A stretch of 64,000 nucleotides of DNA from Myxococcales bacterium (GCA_016794505.1 JAEUJZ010000078.1:1-64000); one strand, 5' to 3'. Counted from the stretch's first letter, positions 8,793 through 18,168 are shown. The notes: generated by a model from the sequence alone, not told the origin. Translations and numbers: made by a program.

Positions 8793-9779
8793 TTATTGCG
8801 CCAATCGCGCCAGCCTGGGGCGAGCCCGTGCCGGCAGCGCGACGAGCACCAGGCCGCCCACCAGCAAGAGCCCCCCACTGACGAGCAGAGGGACTCCGGG
8901 CGTTACGCCATCGAGGACGGCGAAGCGGCGCTGGCCATCGTCGGCGACCTCGGACACACAGCGGTCAGCGTCGAATGGCGCAGGGGTGACGCAGCGTCCG
9001 TGCGCGGACAGGGCGCCGATGCCGAGCCCGACCAGCGCCGCACCCACCCCAGCCGCGCCGAGTCCAAGTCCAGCGCGCCAGGCCGGACGACCCCAGACGG
9101 TCGCGCCGCGCGAGTCGGACTGGCGTGGCTCGGTGGGCGACGCAGCGTGCGGCGAAGCGGGCGCAGCAGGGGCGGCCTGCGCAGCCGCGCTGTCGGTGCT
9201 GCCAGTGCTGCCAGTGCTGCCAGTCGGCGACAGAGTCGGGCTTGCGGGGCTGCCGGGCCGCGCGGCGTCTCCGCCTTCGCCCGGCTGGCCGGAGCGTGGC
9301 GCCGTCGCGCCCTGTCCCGCAGTCGCTGCCGGCTTCTGCGAGAGCAGGGCGAGCTTGGCTTCCGCGACAAACTGCGCCAAGCGGCTGGCGAGCTCGGGCT
9401 CGGGGTTGGGCTGGGCTTGGCGAAATCGTTCGTAAAAGTCGAGCGCAACGCTGTGATTGTTCAGGCGATAGTGACACCGGCCAATGTTTAGGAGCAGGCG
9501 AGGCTCTTGCGACTGCTCATAGGCTCGGACATACAGACGAAGCGCGTCTTCATAGTGAAGCTGGGCCGCTAGCTGGGTGGCGGCGGCCACGCGCTCACGA
9601 CAGCTGACGTCGGCCTGACAGCGATCGGTGGTCACCGCTTCGGCCGCGTCTGCGTCTGGGCTCAGCGAAAAGAGCGCCCACAGAGACCCCAGAAGAACGA
9701 TGCGTCTCGACGGGCAGAGCGTCCCAACAAGGAGCTGAGAGCTAGTCGATGATCGGTGTGGCCGTAGCTTTCCCCGCAT
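8793..9779 (-). CDS. TPR-containing exported protein
   Basis: The gene encodes 328 aa. The start chosen is the ATG at 9779, preceded by AAGAGGA; earlier in-frame starts lie inside the kinase gene and add an Arg-rich run with no protein-like character. A signal-like segment (IVLLGSLWALFSLSPDADA) leads to a TPR pair (ATQLAAQLHYEDALRLYVRAYEQ, LLLNIGRCHYRLNNHSVALDFYERF). A Pro/Ala/Ser-rich linker includes three STG triplets, followed by two C-terminal hydrophobic segments. Its start overlaps the 3' end of the kinase gene by 38 bp, implying co-expression. Confidence 0.8.
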   Translation of the reverse strand: MRGKLRPHRSSTSSQLLVGTLCPSRRIVLLGSLWALFSLSPDADAAEAVTTDRCQADVSCRERVAAATQLAAQLHYEDALRLYVRAYEQSQEPRLLLNIGRCHYRLNNHSVALDFYERFRQAQPNPEPELASRLAQFVAEAKLALLSQKPAATAGQGATAPRSGQPGEGGDAARPGSPASPTLSPTGSTGSTGSTDSAAAQAAPAAPASPHAASPTEPRQSDSRGATVWGRPAWRAGLGLGAAGVGAALVGLGIGALSAHGRCVTPAPFDADRCVSEVADDGQRRFAVLDGVTPGVPLLVSGGLLLVGGLVLVALPARARPRLARLAQ

Positions 9780-11367
9780 GGCGTGGATGGTCCTCTTTTC
9801 TTCGCTCGCTGGCCTTGCCGCTCGATGCGCGGCGGCTTGACTTGCTATCCGTCGCTGGGCGGTCCGAGCCTGCCTGCTTGCCCGCTTTGTCCCGAGAGGG
9901 CCGACTGGAACCATTGGCGGCCTCGCGCTCGCTGGGACCGACCGACGCGCTTGCGTCGACGGAGCCCACGCCCTGCGGGGCAGATTCCTGAGTGTGCGAC
10001 GCCGCGCCAGCCGGCGTGCGCGCAGCATCGGATGCCGTCGGTGACGATGCGGCGGCAGCGGGGTTCAACGCAGATCGCGAAGGCTCGCTAGCCGTCCCCG
10101 TCGCTGGCGAGTCGGGGGACCGTCGGCCCGCAGAGCCATACCACAGGGTGCCGCCGATGCCGATGAGTAGAGCCGTAAGACCGACCGCCAGGAACCGCAG
10201 CTTGCGGCCCTTTTCGCCCGAGGCTGTGGACTGCTGCCCGGTGGCCTGCGTAATGCTGCCGGAAGCGGGGTTGTTGCTCGGTGCAGGGGGAGGAGCCAAG
10301 CCCAGCCACGAGGGAATGTCTTTGCCAAACCGCAAAATCCCACCCCGGCTGGATTGGCCTACCGAGTCCGCTTGCGCGGTCTGCGTGGCCACGCCCGTCG
10401 AGCCAAGCACGCTGATGGGCTGAATACCGCTGTGATCGACCGGCGCCACCGCGGGCAGGCTGCGCGATGTGGCCCGAAACGGCAGGCGCTCTTGCAGCTC
10501 GCTCATTACCTGGGTCATCGTCGGACGCTCTAGAGACACCTTGCCGAGCATGCGCTCGACCAGCTGAGCCAGCCAGGGCGAGACCTCGGGCACGAGCTTT
10601 AGAATCGACGGCGGCGGCTTCGAAAGATGCATCATCCCCAGGGCCATCTCGCCCGACGTCGAGATGAAGGGAAGACGCCCCGTCAGCAGACGAAACATCA
10701 CCACCCCCAGGGAATAGACATCGGTCTGCCCATCAATGATCTGGTCGCCCATGAACTGCTCGGGCGACATATACGCGGCGGTGCCCAAGGTCTGCCCGGT
10801 TCGGGTCTTGACGTCGTCGGCGTGCAGGTGTTCTGCGCCCAGCTTGGCGATGCCGAAATCCAAGAGCTTGATGCGCTCTCCTCCCGGTCCAGCCAAGTCC
10901 GGCACCAGCATCACATTCCCCGGCTTCAGATCGCGATGCACGATGTTCTTGGCATGGGCTGCTGCCAACACCCCGGCGAGCTGCCAACAGATGGTGATGA
11001 CCTCCTCCTCGGGCAGGCGGCCACCCTGGCTGGTCAGGCGCTCTGAAAGCGTCTGGCCTTCCAAGAATTCCATGACCAGATACAGGCTGGCGTCCTCGGC
11101 GGTCCCGACATCCGAGACCTGAACAACGCCTGGATGGCTGATGGCGTTGACGGCCTTGGCTTCGTTGAAGAAGCGGCGCACGACGTCGGTGCGGTGGGCG
11201 TACTCGGGCAGGAGGACCTTGATGGCGACACGACGACCGATGGTCGGATTCAGCCCTTCATAGACGGCCCCCATGCCGCCCTGGCCGATCAAGCGAACGA
11301 TCTCGTACCCACCCAATTTACTGAACTTCAAGAGCCATTCTCCGACCGAGTCTACGAGCCCTCTCAT
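9742..11367 (-). CDS. Membrane-anchored Ser/Thr protein kinase
   Basis: The gene encodes 541 aa from the ATG at 11367 (a TTG at 11388 is possible; neither has a clear ribosome site). The kinase domain spans residues ~20-290 with all key residues: Gly loop GQGGMGAVYEG, K50 in VAIK, D146 in HRDLKPGN, D170 in DFGIAK and an APE-like SPEQ motif. A single membrane helix (FLAVGLTALLIGIGGTLWYG) follows a Pro/Ser linker. The C-terminal part is low-complexity, Ser/Ala-rich and probably periplasmic. It overlaps the TPR gene downstream, a candidate partner or substrate. Confidence 0.93.
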   Translation of the reverse strand: MRGLVDSVGEWLLKFSKLGGYEIVRLIGQGGMGAVYEGLNPTIGRRVAIKVLLPEYAHRTDVVRRFFNEAKAVNAISHPGVVQVSDVGTAEDASLYLVMEFLEGQTLSERLTSQGGRLPEEEVITICWQLAGVLAAAHAKNIVHRDLKPGNVMLVPDLAGPGGERIKLLDFGIAKLGAEHLHADDVKTRTGQTLGTAAYMSPEQFMGDQIIDGQTDVYSLGVVMFRLLTGRLPFISTSGEMALGMMHLSKPPPSILKLVPEVSPWLAQLVERMLGKVSLERPTMTQVMSELQERLPFRATSRSLPAVAPVDHSGIQPISVLGSTGVATQTAQADSVGQSSRGGILRFGKDIPSWLGLAPPPAPSNNPASGSITQATGQQSTASGEKGRKLRFLAVGLTALLIGIGGTLWYGSAGRRSPDSPATGTASEPSRSALNPAAAASSPTASDAARTPAGAASHTQESAPQGVGSVDASASVGPSEREAANGSSRPSRDKAGKQAGSDRPATDSKSSRRASSGKASERRKEDHPRHAGKATATPIID

Positions 11368-11388
11368 CAACCGTAGCGAGGAGCCCAA

Positions 11389-11923
11389 GGCGGACGGATG
11401 CCCGCCCGGAGCAGCCTTTGGGCCGTGAGGACGGACAGCCGGCTGGATTGGGCCGGCAGTAGGGGTATGAGCTGGCTTCTAGACTCCTCTGCCTGAATTA
11501 TAGGGCACTCGCTTTGGCCTCAGCAAGGCAGTTCTCGACGGAAAAACGCCCGCATTGCGCCTGCGGTTTCTCGGACGGCCACGTAGGCAAGCGGTACGAA
11601 TCGTCGCGTCCGCCGCTTCGGGCTTGCCAGGTTCTCAAGCCTTGATCCCGGCCTCGGCTCGGGCAGAAACGCAGGCGGTACGTCAGGGCGTTGTCCTGTC
11701 TGGCGACTGGTTCAGCGCGTTGACGTGGTCGCAGATCGTTGGGTCGCGCGCTGCGCCCAATTCTTCGACACAGTCGATGGCCTGATCAGCCAGGTCGACA
11801 GCGGCCCATGCCGAGAGGTGCAAGTGGGCAATAATTCAAAGATAAATAAATACGAAATGTTGATATGGTTCGATATGATGATTTATTGAAGCACAAACGA
11901 TTTGTAGGCGCTTGAACCGTATC
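11389..11923. other. Gene-free stretch upstream of the kinase
   Basis: No convincing gene was found in this ~535-bp stretch. It contains the promoter at 11497-11526. The last ~100 bp (from ~11826) is strongly A+T-rich with ATAAATAAATA-like sequence. A small open frame at 11555-11785 (+) has no ribosome site or recognisable protein features. Confidence 0.5.
11497..11526 (-). promoter_or_regulatory. Sigma70-type promoter for the kinase-TPR pair
   Basis: On the minus strand TTGCTG (11521-11526) is followed after 18 bp by a perfect TATAAT (11497-11502), ~130 bp upstream of the kinase ATG. This is the best consensus promoter seen in the window. Confidence 0.6.
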
Positions 11924-11958
11924 AGGATGGGCCGACCGCAAGTGGGGCGGTCCATCCT
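11924..11958 (-). terminator. Hairpin just after the Fe-S oxidoreductase gene
   Basis: AGGATGG (11924-11930) pairs with CCATCCT (11952-11958). The stem continues inward with two mismatches around a short loop. It begins 2 bp past the gene's stop. No U-run follows on the minus strand, so it may be a weak or factor-assisted terminator or an mRNA 3'-end stabiliser. Confidence 0.5.
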
Positions 11959-11960
11959 GA

Positions 11961-14045
11961 CTAGGCCGGTGGGGTTTCGGCGGCGGCTTTCTTGCTCTCG
12001 ATGTTCTTGAGCGACTTGCGCACGACCTCGGCGATGTCGAGGACCTGCACCTTTTCTTCGACGCCCGCGTCTTTGACGCCGTCGGTGATCATGATGGTGC
12101 AGAACGGACAGGCCACGGCTGCGACCTCGGCACCGCTGTCGATGATCTCTTGCGTGCGGTTGCGGTTCACGCGCGGGCCTTTTTCTTCCTGCCACATGCG
12201 CCCGCCCCCGGCGCCGCAGCAGAAGCCGTGCTGCTTGCGACGAGGAAGCTCGACAATCTCGCCCTTTGAGACAGCAGACAGGATCTCGCGCGGGGCTTCG
12301 TACACGCCGTTCCAGCGACCCAGATAACAGCTGTCGTGGTACGTCACGCGCTTGTCCATCTTGTCGTCGAGCGTGAGCTTTCCATCGGCGATCAGGCGAG
12401 CGATGACCTGGCTGTGGTGCAGCACTTCATAGTTACCGCCGAACTGCGGGTACTCGTTCTTGATGGTGTGGAAGCAGTGCGGGCACGACGTGATGACCTT
12501 GCGCACCTTGGCTTCGTTCATTGCCTCGACGTTGGCCTGCGCTTGCTCTTGGAAGATCATCTCGTGTCCTGCGCGGCGCGCCGGATCGCCCGAGCAGCTC
12601 TCTTTTTCGCCGAGCACGGCAAAGCGGACCTGGGCGGCGTGCAGCACCTCGACGAGCGCTCGCATCGACTTTTTGATGCGATCGTCGAAGGCAGCGGCAC
12701 AGCCGACGAACAACAGATACTCGGGCTCGCTGCCCTGTTCGTCGCCGACCGTCGGCACCTTGAAGGCAAGGTCTTCGGCCCAGGCCATGCGATCGTCGGC
12801 CGCGCCCCAGGGGTTGCCGCGGCGCTCAAGGTTTTGGAAGGTGCGCTGAAGCTCGACGGGAATGCCCTCGCCGTTGAGCACCAGCGAGGTCTTCATTTGC
12901 TGGATCTTAAGCGGGTGATCGATGAACACCGGGCAGACTTCTTGGCAGGCGCCGCAGGTCGTGCAGGCCCACAGCGTCTCTTCTTTGATGCGGCCGCCGA
13001 TCAGCGGCGGTAGCTCGTCGCCGGCCTTCTCGTCTTCGCCAGCTTTGGCCTCGGCTCCGTCGGTCTTGGGCTGCGCCGCCTTGGCCAAAAACGCCTTCTG
13101 CCGCGCCGCCATCTCGTCCTTGAGATCGTGGATCAAGTGCATCGGCGAAAGCGGCTTGTCGGTGTTGTACGCCGGGCAGAAGTTGGAACAGCGAGCGCAC
13201 TCGGTGCAGGCGTACTGATCCAGCAGCGACTTCCACGAAAACTGCTCGATCTTGCTGACGCCCCAGTCGTTGTCGTCGTCGAGGTTGAGCTTGGGCATGA
13301 CACCGCGCTGATCGAGGTTGCGCAGATAGATGTTCGGCAGCGAGCCCAAGATGTGGATGTGCTTGGAGTGCGGCAGGTAGTTCAGGAAGAACAAGAGGAT
13401 GAAGGCGTGCGTCCAGTATCCGACGGTGGCGATGGTGTGCAGCGTGCTCGCTGGCAGGCTCGAAAGCGACAGGCCGATGGCGTCCGAGACCGGGCCATAG
13501 GAAAGCTGCGGCGCGGCACCGATCTCGCCGCCATGCATCAGGAAGTGGCTGACCATCAACAGGCCAATCTGCAGCAGGATCAGGCCGGCATCGAGGCTCA
13601 TTGGAATCAGGCGCGGCTTGAGCACGACGCGACGGAACAGCGCATAGCCGAGCATGCACAGCACGATCAAGTTGAACAGGTCGACCATCCAGTAAAGCCC
13701 CGTCGCGATCGGCCCCAGACCGATGGCGCGGAAGCTAAAGGACGGGATCAGGCCGTTCACCATGAACTCGATCGTCCCGACGGTGATGATCATAAAGCCC
13801 CAGAAGATCAGCAGGTGATGCTTGCTGGTGATCCCCGATGGCGTGTTGTACGAGACCGGCTCGGCGACCTTGCGCTGCAAAAGGAAGTACAGAATCACCG
13901 ACGCAATCCGCTGCGGAATGCGGTCGGTGAGCTTGAGGTCATTGACCTTGCCGCGCATGACGGCGGCGGCGAGCTTGCGAACCGTGATGGCGAACGCCAC
14001 CGACGCGACAAGAAGCAGCAGGGAGAACACGATCGGCTGTTGCAT
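11961..14045 (-). CDS. EtfD-like membrane Fe-S oxidoreductase (ETF:quinone oxidoreductase type)
   Basis: The gene encodes 694 aa. The N-terminal ~250 residues contain about six membrane helices resembling the NarI/haem b-type gamma subunit. Two ferredoxin motifs follow, CTECARCSNFCP and CTTCGACQEVCP (two [4Fe-4S] clusters), separated by a Lys/Glu-rich insertion. The C-terminal half has two CCG domains (CSGDPARRAGHE; CYLG and CCGAGGGRMW) of the heterodisulfide-reductase type. This architecture is that of the EtfD/FixX-independent ETF:menaquinone oxidoreductases, which pass electrons from acyl-CoA dehydrogenases via ETF to quinone. No etfAB is adjacent; an AidB-like dehydrogenase lies at 39.8 kb. 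A general heterodisulfide-reductase-like role is the alternative. Confidence 0.85.
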   Translation of the reverse strand: MQQPIVFSLLLLVASVAFAITVRKLAAAVMRGKVNDLKLTDRIPQRIASVILYFLLQRKVAEPVSYNTPSGITSKHHLLIFWGFMIITVGTIEFMVNGLIPSFSFRAIGLGPIATGLYWMVDLFNLIVLCMLGYALFRRVVLKPRLIPMSLDAGLILLQIGLLMVSHFLMHGGEIGAAPQLSYGPVSDAIGLSLSSLPASTLHTIATVGYWTHAFILLFFLNYLPHSKHIHILGSLPNIYLRNLDQRGVMPKLNLDDDNDWGVSKIEQFSWKSLLDQYACTECARCSNFCPAYNTDKPLSPMHLIHDLKDEMAARQKAFLAKAAQPKTDGAEAKAGEDEKAGDELPPLIGGRIKEETLWACTTCGACQEVCPVFIDHPLKIQQMKTSLVLNGEGIPVELQRTFQNLERRGNPWGAADDRMAWAEDLAFKVPTVGDEQGSEPEYLLFVGCAAAFDDRIKKSMRALVEVLHAAQVRFAVLGEKESCSGDPARRAGHEMIFQEQAQANVEAMNEAKVRKVITSCPHCFHTIKNEYPQFGGNYEVLHHSQVIARLIADGKLTLDDKMDKRVTYHDSCYLGRWNGVYEAPREILSAVSKGEIVELPRRKQHGFCCGAGGGRMWQEEKGPRVNRNRTQEIIDSGAEVAAVACPFCTIMITDGVKDAGVEEKVQVLDIAEVVRKSLKNIESKKAAAETPPA

Positions 14046-14144
14046 GTTGGGCTCTTTAGGAACTCGGCTCGGATGCGTTTAGGGACGTATGGGGCGCTGA
14101 ACCTGGAAACAAAGGCCTGTGGATGTTCCGTCGCTGGCTTCGGC

Positions 14145-14552
14145 CTAGGCTGGGTGCGTCACAGCCCGCAAGCCGCAGACCTTGCACACGCCGTCTAAGT
14201 CCAAGACGCCGATGCAGTCGTCTCGTTCGCACAGCGCTCGCGTATCGAAGCCATCGCTGTCGTGCTCATCAGATGTGCTGCGCTGCGAGGGCGCGGCTGA
14301 CGCGTCCGGTGCGTCTGGTGCGTCTGGTGCGTCTGGCGACGGCTCGGCAGGGTCTGTACTGGCGACGCGAACCACCTCGCCTGGCGGCAGGCTGAGATCC
14401 CCGCGCAGACCGCACAGGCGACAGCGGCCATCTGTTCCCAGCACGCCCAAGCAGCTTTCGTCGGGACACAGCGTCCGCTGTTCCCACTCACCAGACATCC
14501 CGTTGCAGACGGGCGTACTGGCGGCGGGGGACTGTTCACTTGGTTCGCTCAT
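14145..14552 (-). CDS. Small protein with two zinc-ribbon-like repeats
   Basis: The gene encodes 135 aa. It contains two copies of a ~22-residue motif, LCPDESCLGVLGTDGRCRLCGL and LCERDDCIGVLDLDGVCKVCGL in abbreviated form (C-x4-C-x8-C-x2-C), each predicted to bind one zinc. The repeats are joined by a linker with three DAP triplets. No signal or membrane segment is present. Its ATG overlaps the stop of the upstream 101-aa zinc-ribbon gene (ATGA), so the two are translationally coupled. Partner and function unknown. Confidence 0.8.
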   Translation of the reverse strand: MSEPSEQSPAASTPVCNGMSGEWEQRTLCPDESCLGVLGTDGRCRLCGLRGDLSLPPGEVVRVASTDPAEPSPDAPDAPDAPDASAAPSQRSTSDEHDSDGFDTRALCERDDCIGVLDLDGVCKVCGLRAVTHPA

Positions 14553-14854
14553 TTGAGGTTCTTGAACAGCGCGGCCAGCTTCTTTTTGGCATCCTCGGCG
14601 CTGCGGTCTTGCTTCCAGCCTTCGCTGTCTTTGAAGGCAAAGTGGGTGCAGAAGTTGCTGACCTCGCGGTCGCGAATGAACGACGCCTCGGGCTCACGGC
14701 ACTGGTTGTGGACCGAGGGATCGTACTGCTGGCAGTTCTTGCAGACGTGCAGGTCGTTGCCGCAGTGCGGGCAGGTGTCGCGACGGCCCACTTTGACGCC
14801 GACCTTGACCTCGAAGATCTGCTCGTTGCCGCACGACCAACAGAAATACGCCAT
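14549..14854 (-). CDS. Zinc-ribbon protein
   Basis: The gene encodes 101 aa. The N-terminus has CWSC and, ~20 residues later, CPHCG, followed by CKNC and further Cys residues (QCREP, FCTHF). This gives enough ligands for two zinc sites. The C-terminal 30 residues are a Lys-rich helix (AEDAKKKLAALFKNLK). It is small, soluble and coupled to the next gene by a 4-bp overlap. Conserved-hypothetical in character; I do not recognise a defined function. Confidence 0.85.
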   Translation of the reverse strand: MAYFCWSCGNEQIFEVKVGVKVGRRDTCPHCGNDLHVCKNCQQYDPSVHNQCREPEASFIRDREVSNFCTHFAFKDSEGWKQDRSAEDAKKKLAALFKNLK

Positions 14855-14970
14855 GGGCGGATTCTATGCGCCCTACCAGTTACGAAGCAATTGCGTTGGC
14901 GCGCAAACCAAGACGCTGTGGGGTCGCGGTCCGCAGGCTGCGCGAGGCGGATTCCAGTTTTTCTGGCGCA

Positions 14971-16197
14971 CTACGCCGAGGCGAATAGCAGGGCGGCGTT
15001 GTTGCCACCAAAGGCGAAGCTGTTCGAGAGCACGACATCGCAGCGCTGGCTGCGCGTCACCGACTGGATGAAGTCAAAGTCAGGAGCGCCTTCGACATGG
15101 AAGGCCGGATCGGGCACGGTGAGCTGCGCCGTCGGGGGCAAGAGGCCATACACGATCGAAAGCACCGACGCGACGGCTTCAATGGCGCCCGCCGCGCCCA
15201 GCGTGTGACCGACCAGCGACTTGATCGAGCTCACCGGAACCTTGGACACGCGCTCGCCGAGCAGGCTGCGCATGGCTGCGGACTCGGCCGCGTCGTTGTG
15301 CGGCGTGCCGGTGCCGTGCGCATTGATGTACTCGATGGCATCGACAGCGATCCCGGCGTCGCGGCAGGCAGCACGCATGGCCAGAAGCGCGCCTTCGCCT
15401 TGGGGCTGTGGCGCCGTCATGTGGTAGGCATCGCAGGACAGGCCTGCGCCGATCAGACGGGCATAGACGCGCGCCCCGCGACGACGCGCATGCTCACCCG
15501 ACTCAAGGATCAGCACCGCGGCGCCTTCGCCCAGGTTCAGGCCCTTGCGCTCGCGATCAAAGGGGCGACATAGCTCGGGCGACGTGGCCCGCAGCGCTGA
15601 AAAGCCGGCCGTGGTCAGCGGGCACAGCCCCTCGGCTCCGCCGCAGATCGCGACATCGGCCTGCCCCAGCAGGATCAGATCGCGACCTTGGCTGATCGAA
15701 AGCGCCGACGAAGAACAGGCCGTCATATACGTCGCTCGTGGCCCGTGGCTGTCCAGCACGCGGGCCAAAAGATCGGTCACGGAAGCGGGCTGGTGCGCGA
15801 CCAGCAGCGAGGCGGGCGGCGGCGGTCTGCCGTCTTCGTGCTGTAGCGTGCGCAGATAGCTTTCGGTCTGTTCGGCGCCCCCGACCCCGGTGCCAAACGA
15901 CACCGCGGCCTTGTGCAGCGCGGCAGCGGATAGCCCGGCGTCTGCGACGGCGGCTAGCGCGGCGCAGAGGCCAAATGCGTCAGGGCGCGAGGCCTGGGCC
16001 GGCAGCGCAAAGCTCGCAGGAAACACCGGATCGGGCGCCTGCCCGACGAGATCACTGCGGCAGCCCGTGGCATCAAAGCGGGTGAGCGTCCGAATCGCCG
16101 TCTGTCCGCGCCGCAAGCCGGAAAGAAACGCTTGGCAGTCGGGGCCAAAGGCGCAGATGACGCCAAGACCCGTAATCACGATATCGCTGGGGTTCAT
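14971..16197 (-). CDS. Beta-ketoacyl-ACP synthase (FabF/KAS II-like)
   Basis: The gene encodes 408 aa from the ATG at 16197, where the typical N-terminus IVITGLGVICAFG begins; the longer frame adds a Cys-rich, unlikely extension. The decarboxylating Claisen condensation triad is intact: C161 (TACSSSAL), H294 (NAHGTGTPHND) and H331 (KSLVGHTLGAAG), with K326. It joins malonyl-ACP to an acyl primer. No ACP, ketoreductase or other fatty-acid or polyketide genes are nearby, so it may serve a specialised lipid or a chain-length role in trans. It lies 13 bp after the S8 protease gene and is probably co-transcribed with it. Confidence 0.9.
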   Translation of the reverse strand: MNPSDIVITGLGVICAFGPDCQAFLSGLRRGQTAIRTLTRFDATGCRSDLVGQAPDPVFPASFALPAQASRPDAFGLCAALAAVADAGLSAAALHKAAVSFGTGVGGAEQTESYLRTLQHEDGRPPPPASLLVAHQPASVTDLLARVLDSHGPRATYMTACSSSALSISQGRDLILLGQADVAICGGAEGLCPLTTAGFSALRATSPELCRPFDRERKGLNLGEGAAVLILESGEHARRRGARVYARLIGAGLSCDAYHMTAPQPQGEGALLAMRAACRDAGIAVDAIEYINAHGTGTPHNDAAESAAMRSLLGERVSKVPVSSIKSLVGHTLGAAGAIEAVASVLSIVYGLLPPTAQLTVPDPAFHVEGAPDFDFIQSVTRSQRCDVVLSNSFAFGGNNAALLFASA

Positions 16198-16210
16198 GAG
16201 GATCTTGTTC

Positions 16211-18085
16211 CTAATCGACGCGTGGCGGTCGCGGCCACAGCAGGCCTGCCGCACCAAGCCCGCGCCGAGCACGCAGCAGCCCAAGCAAGGCAGCCAAAAG
16301 ACACCAGGAAAAAAGCTCACGCAGCGACGGATTTGACCGATCGGTCAAGCCGGGCGCAAGCTGACACCAGCCGCCGCGAAGCTGGTTGTTGGGCACCAGC
16401 GATTCATGCAGCACGGGGGGCACGCGGCAGACGCCGTCGTCTAGGCAGACCAGGCCTTCGGCGCAGCCACAGGCGGGCTGCAGCCGAGCCACAGAAAGCA
16501 GGCTGGCGACATCGAGCAGCCCGGCGCCGCAGCCTTGTTGCGGATCGCTGTCGCAGCGATAGCGACGGTTGGCTGTGACGGCCAGAAGCATGGCCAGCCC
16601 GCGCTGTCGCAGCGTCGGAGCCAAGCCGCGCGCAAGCGCTGCCGCCGCGCTGACATGCGGGGCCGACTGGGACGTTCCCGAGAGAACGCCATATGTGTAT
16701 TCATCGTCCGGTTTCTCGCGCAGCCCGTCGTCGCGATAGGTCGACAGCACTCCTTCGACGGTGAAGCCGGCGTCTTCATCGCCGATCAGGTCGGCACTGC
16801 CGCCTGGGGCCAGAAGATCGACCCGCGGGCCAAAGTTGGAATAGGCCGCTCGCTTGCCATCGCGCCCGACCGCACCCACCGACACGACATCGTCGAGGCC
16901 GCCGGGGGAATAGGTGCGCGCATCGTCGCCGCCGTTGCCGGCCGCAACCACGATGAGCGCTCCGCGATCGATGGCCTGATGCACGGCACGCTGCAGCGTA
17001 AAAGACACCACCGGACCCCCGAAGCTCAAGTTCAGCACGTCTGCAGGCCGAACCGGAGGCGGTAGCTCGCCGACCTGAATGCCGGCCGCCCAGCGGATCG
17101 CGTCCGAGATATCGCTGTCCGTGCCATCGCCGTTGCGCACCCCCAAGACCCGCACCGGCAGCACGCGGCAGCGCTGATCGATGCCGGCGATTCCCAGGCG
17201 GTTTCCCGTCGCTGCCCCGATGATGCCGGCCACGTGTGTGCCGTGCAGGCGACTGCTGTCGATGGTGCCGGTGTCCGTAGGGTCGGCGTCGCGGCGGGTG
17301 TCTCCGTCGTCGGCGCTGTCGGGGTGGCTGATGAAGTCAAAGCCCGGCAACAGGCGGCCCGCGAGATCGGGATGGTTGGGCAAGATGCCGGTATCCAAGA
17401 TGGCGACGACGACGTCTTCCGAGCCGCCGCTTAGGTTCCACGCCTCGGACGCGCGGACCATGGGCAGGTTCCACTGCTGCGAGACGAAGCGATCGTTGGC
17501 GCGTTGACCGGGTCCGTTCTTGCGTGTGCCTGCGTCTTGCGGTCCGCCATCCCTTGATCCACCGTCGCTGCTGCCGGCATCTGCGGCGGCATAGCGGATG
17601 CGGTCCGGCTCGACGCGGCGCACACGGGGATCGCGCGCCACCTTGGCCACCAGGCTGTGTGTGGCGGCCACCGACGTAAGCACCACGGGATCGATGGCCT
17701 GCACAAGCCAGATCTCGCCGCTGTCGCGATCCCAGGGCACCGGCTCGTTCAGGCGGCGAATCGCGCGCAGCGGAGCGTCTGAGAGCACCAGCACGGGCTG
17801 CGGTTGCACGGCGGCCCGCGGATCGCTTGCGTCCAGCGGCAAGGTCTGTCCGGGGCGTAGCTCAACCAGCAGCGAGCCGGTCCGCAGCGGTCCGCTGGCT
17901 TCTTTTGCGGCCGCAGTCACCGTCGAAGGCGGCGCGCTCGTCGCCGGATTCCGCGGCTCAGCCGACGGACGTCCCGTGCAGCCTGCGAGCAGCACACCCA
18001 ACCCAGCCCCCAAAAGCCACCGCGCAAGCGAGCGCAGCGACGGCTCAGCTGGTTGGTTTGCGTTCGGTGAGATCCCGGTCCACAT
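16211..18085 (-). CDS. Subtilisin-like (S8) serine protease lipoprotein
   Basis: The gene encodes 624 aa from the ATG at 18085. The signal ends LLAGC, with lipidation predicted at C36. An inhibitor-like prodomain (residues ~70-165) precedes an Asp/Gly-rich linker and the S8 domain, with catalytic D231 (AILDTGI), H281 (HGTHVAG), N384 (AAGNGG) and S472 (SGTSQSAPHV). After the catalytic domain comes a Cys-rich stretch (CGCAEGLVCLDDGVC) and a C-terminal hydrophobic segment followed by Arg residues (LFSWCLLAALLGLLRARR). This last part could be a membrane anchor or sorting tail. Lipid anchor plus C-terminal tail in one protein is unusual. Confidence 0.93.
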   Translation of the reverse strand: MWTGISPNANQPAEPSLRSLARWLLGAGLGVLLAGCTGRPSAEPRNPATSAPPSTVTAAAKEASGPLRTGSLLVELRPGQTLPLDASDPRAAVQPQPVLVLSDAPLRAIRRLNEPVPWDRDSGEIWLVQAIDPVVLTSVAATHSLVAKVARDPRVRRVEPDRIRYAAADAGSSDGGSRDGGPQDAGTRKNGPGQRANDRFVSQQWNLPMVRASEAWNLSGGSEDVVVAILDTGILPNHPDLAGRLLPGFDFISHPDSADDGDTRRDADPTDTGTIDSSRLHGTHVAGIIGAATGNRLGIAGIDQRCRVLPVRVLGVRNGDGTDSDISDAIRWAAGIQVGELPPPVRPADVLNLSFGGPVVSFTLQRAVHQAIDRGALIVVAAGNGGDDARTYSPGGLDDVVSVGAVGRDGKRAAYSNFGPRVDLLAPGGSADLIGDEDAGFTVEGVLSTYRDDGLREKPDDEYTYGVLSGTSQSAPHVSAAAALARGLAPTLRQRGLAMLLAVTANRRYRCDSDPQQGCGAGLLDVASLLSVARLQPACGCAEGLVCLDDGVCRVPPVLHESLVPNNQLRGGWCQLAPGLTDRSNPSLRELFSWCLLAALLGLLRARRGLGAAGLLWPRPPRVD

Positions 18086-18168
18086 CGCGGCCGGCCGAGA
18101 GCTTACTAAAAGGGCCTGTGCTCTGCGCGCTTGATTCCAGGGGGGGCGATCTGCTTCACTCGCCGGCC

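Noticed and set aside
11555..11785. Small plus-strand ORF of 76 codons in the gene-free stretch
   Set aside because: No ribosome site, no recognisable features and poor coding character; probably chance.
16198..16320. N-terminal extension of the ketoacyl synthase (Cys-rich, 41 residues)
   Set aside because: It overlaps the 3' end of the protease gene, and the family N-terminus begins exactly at the ATG at 16197.
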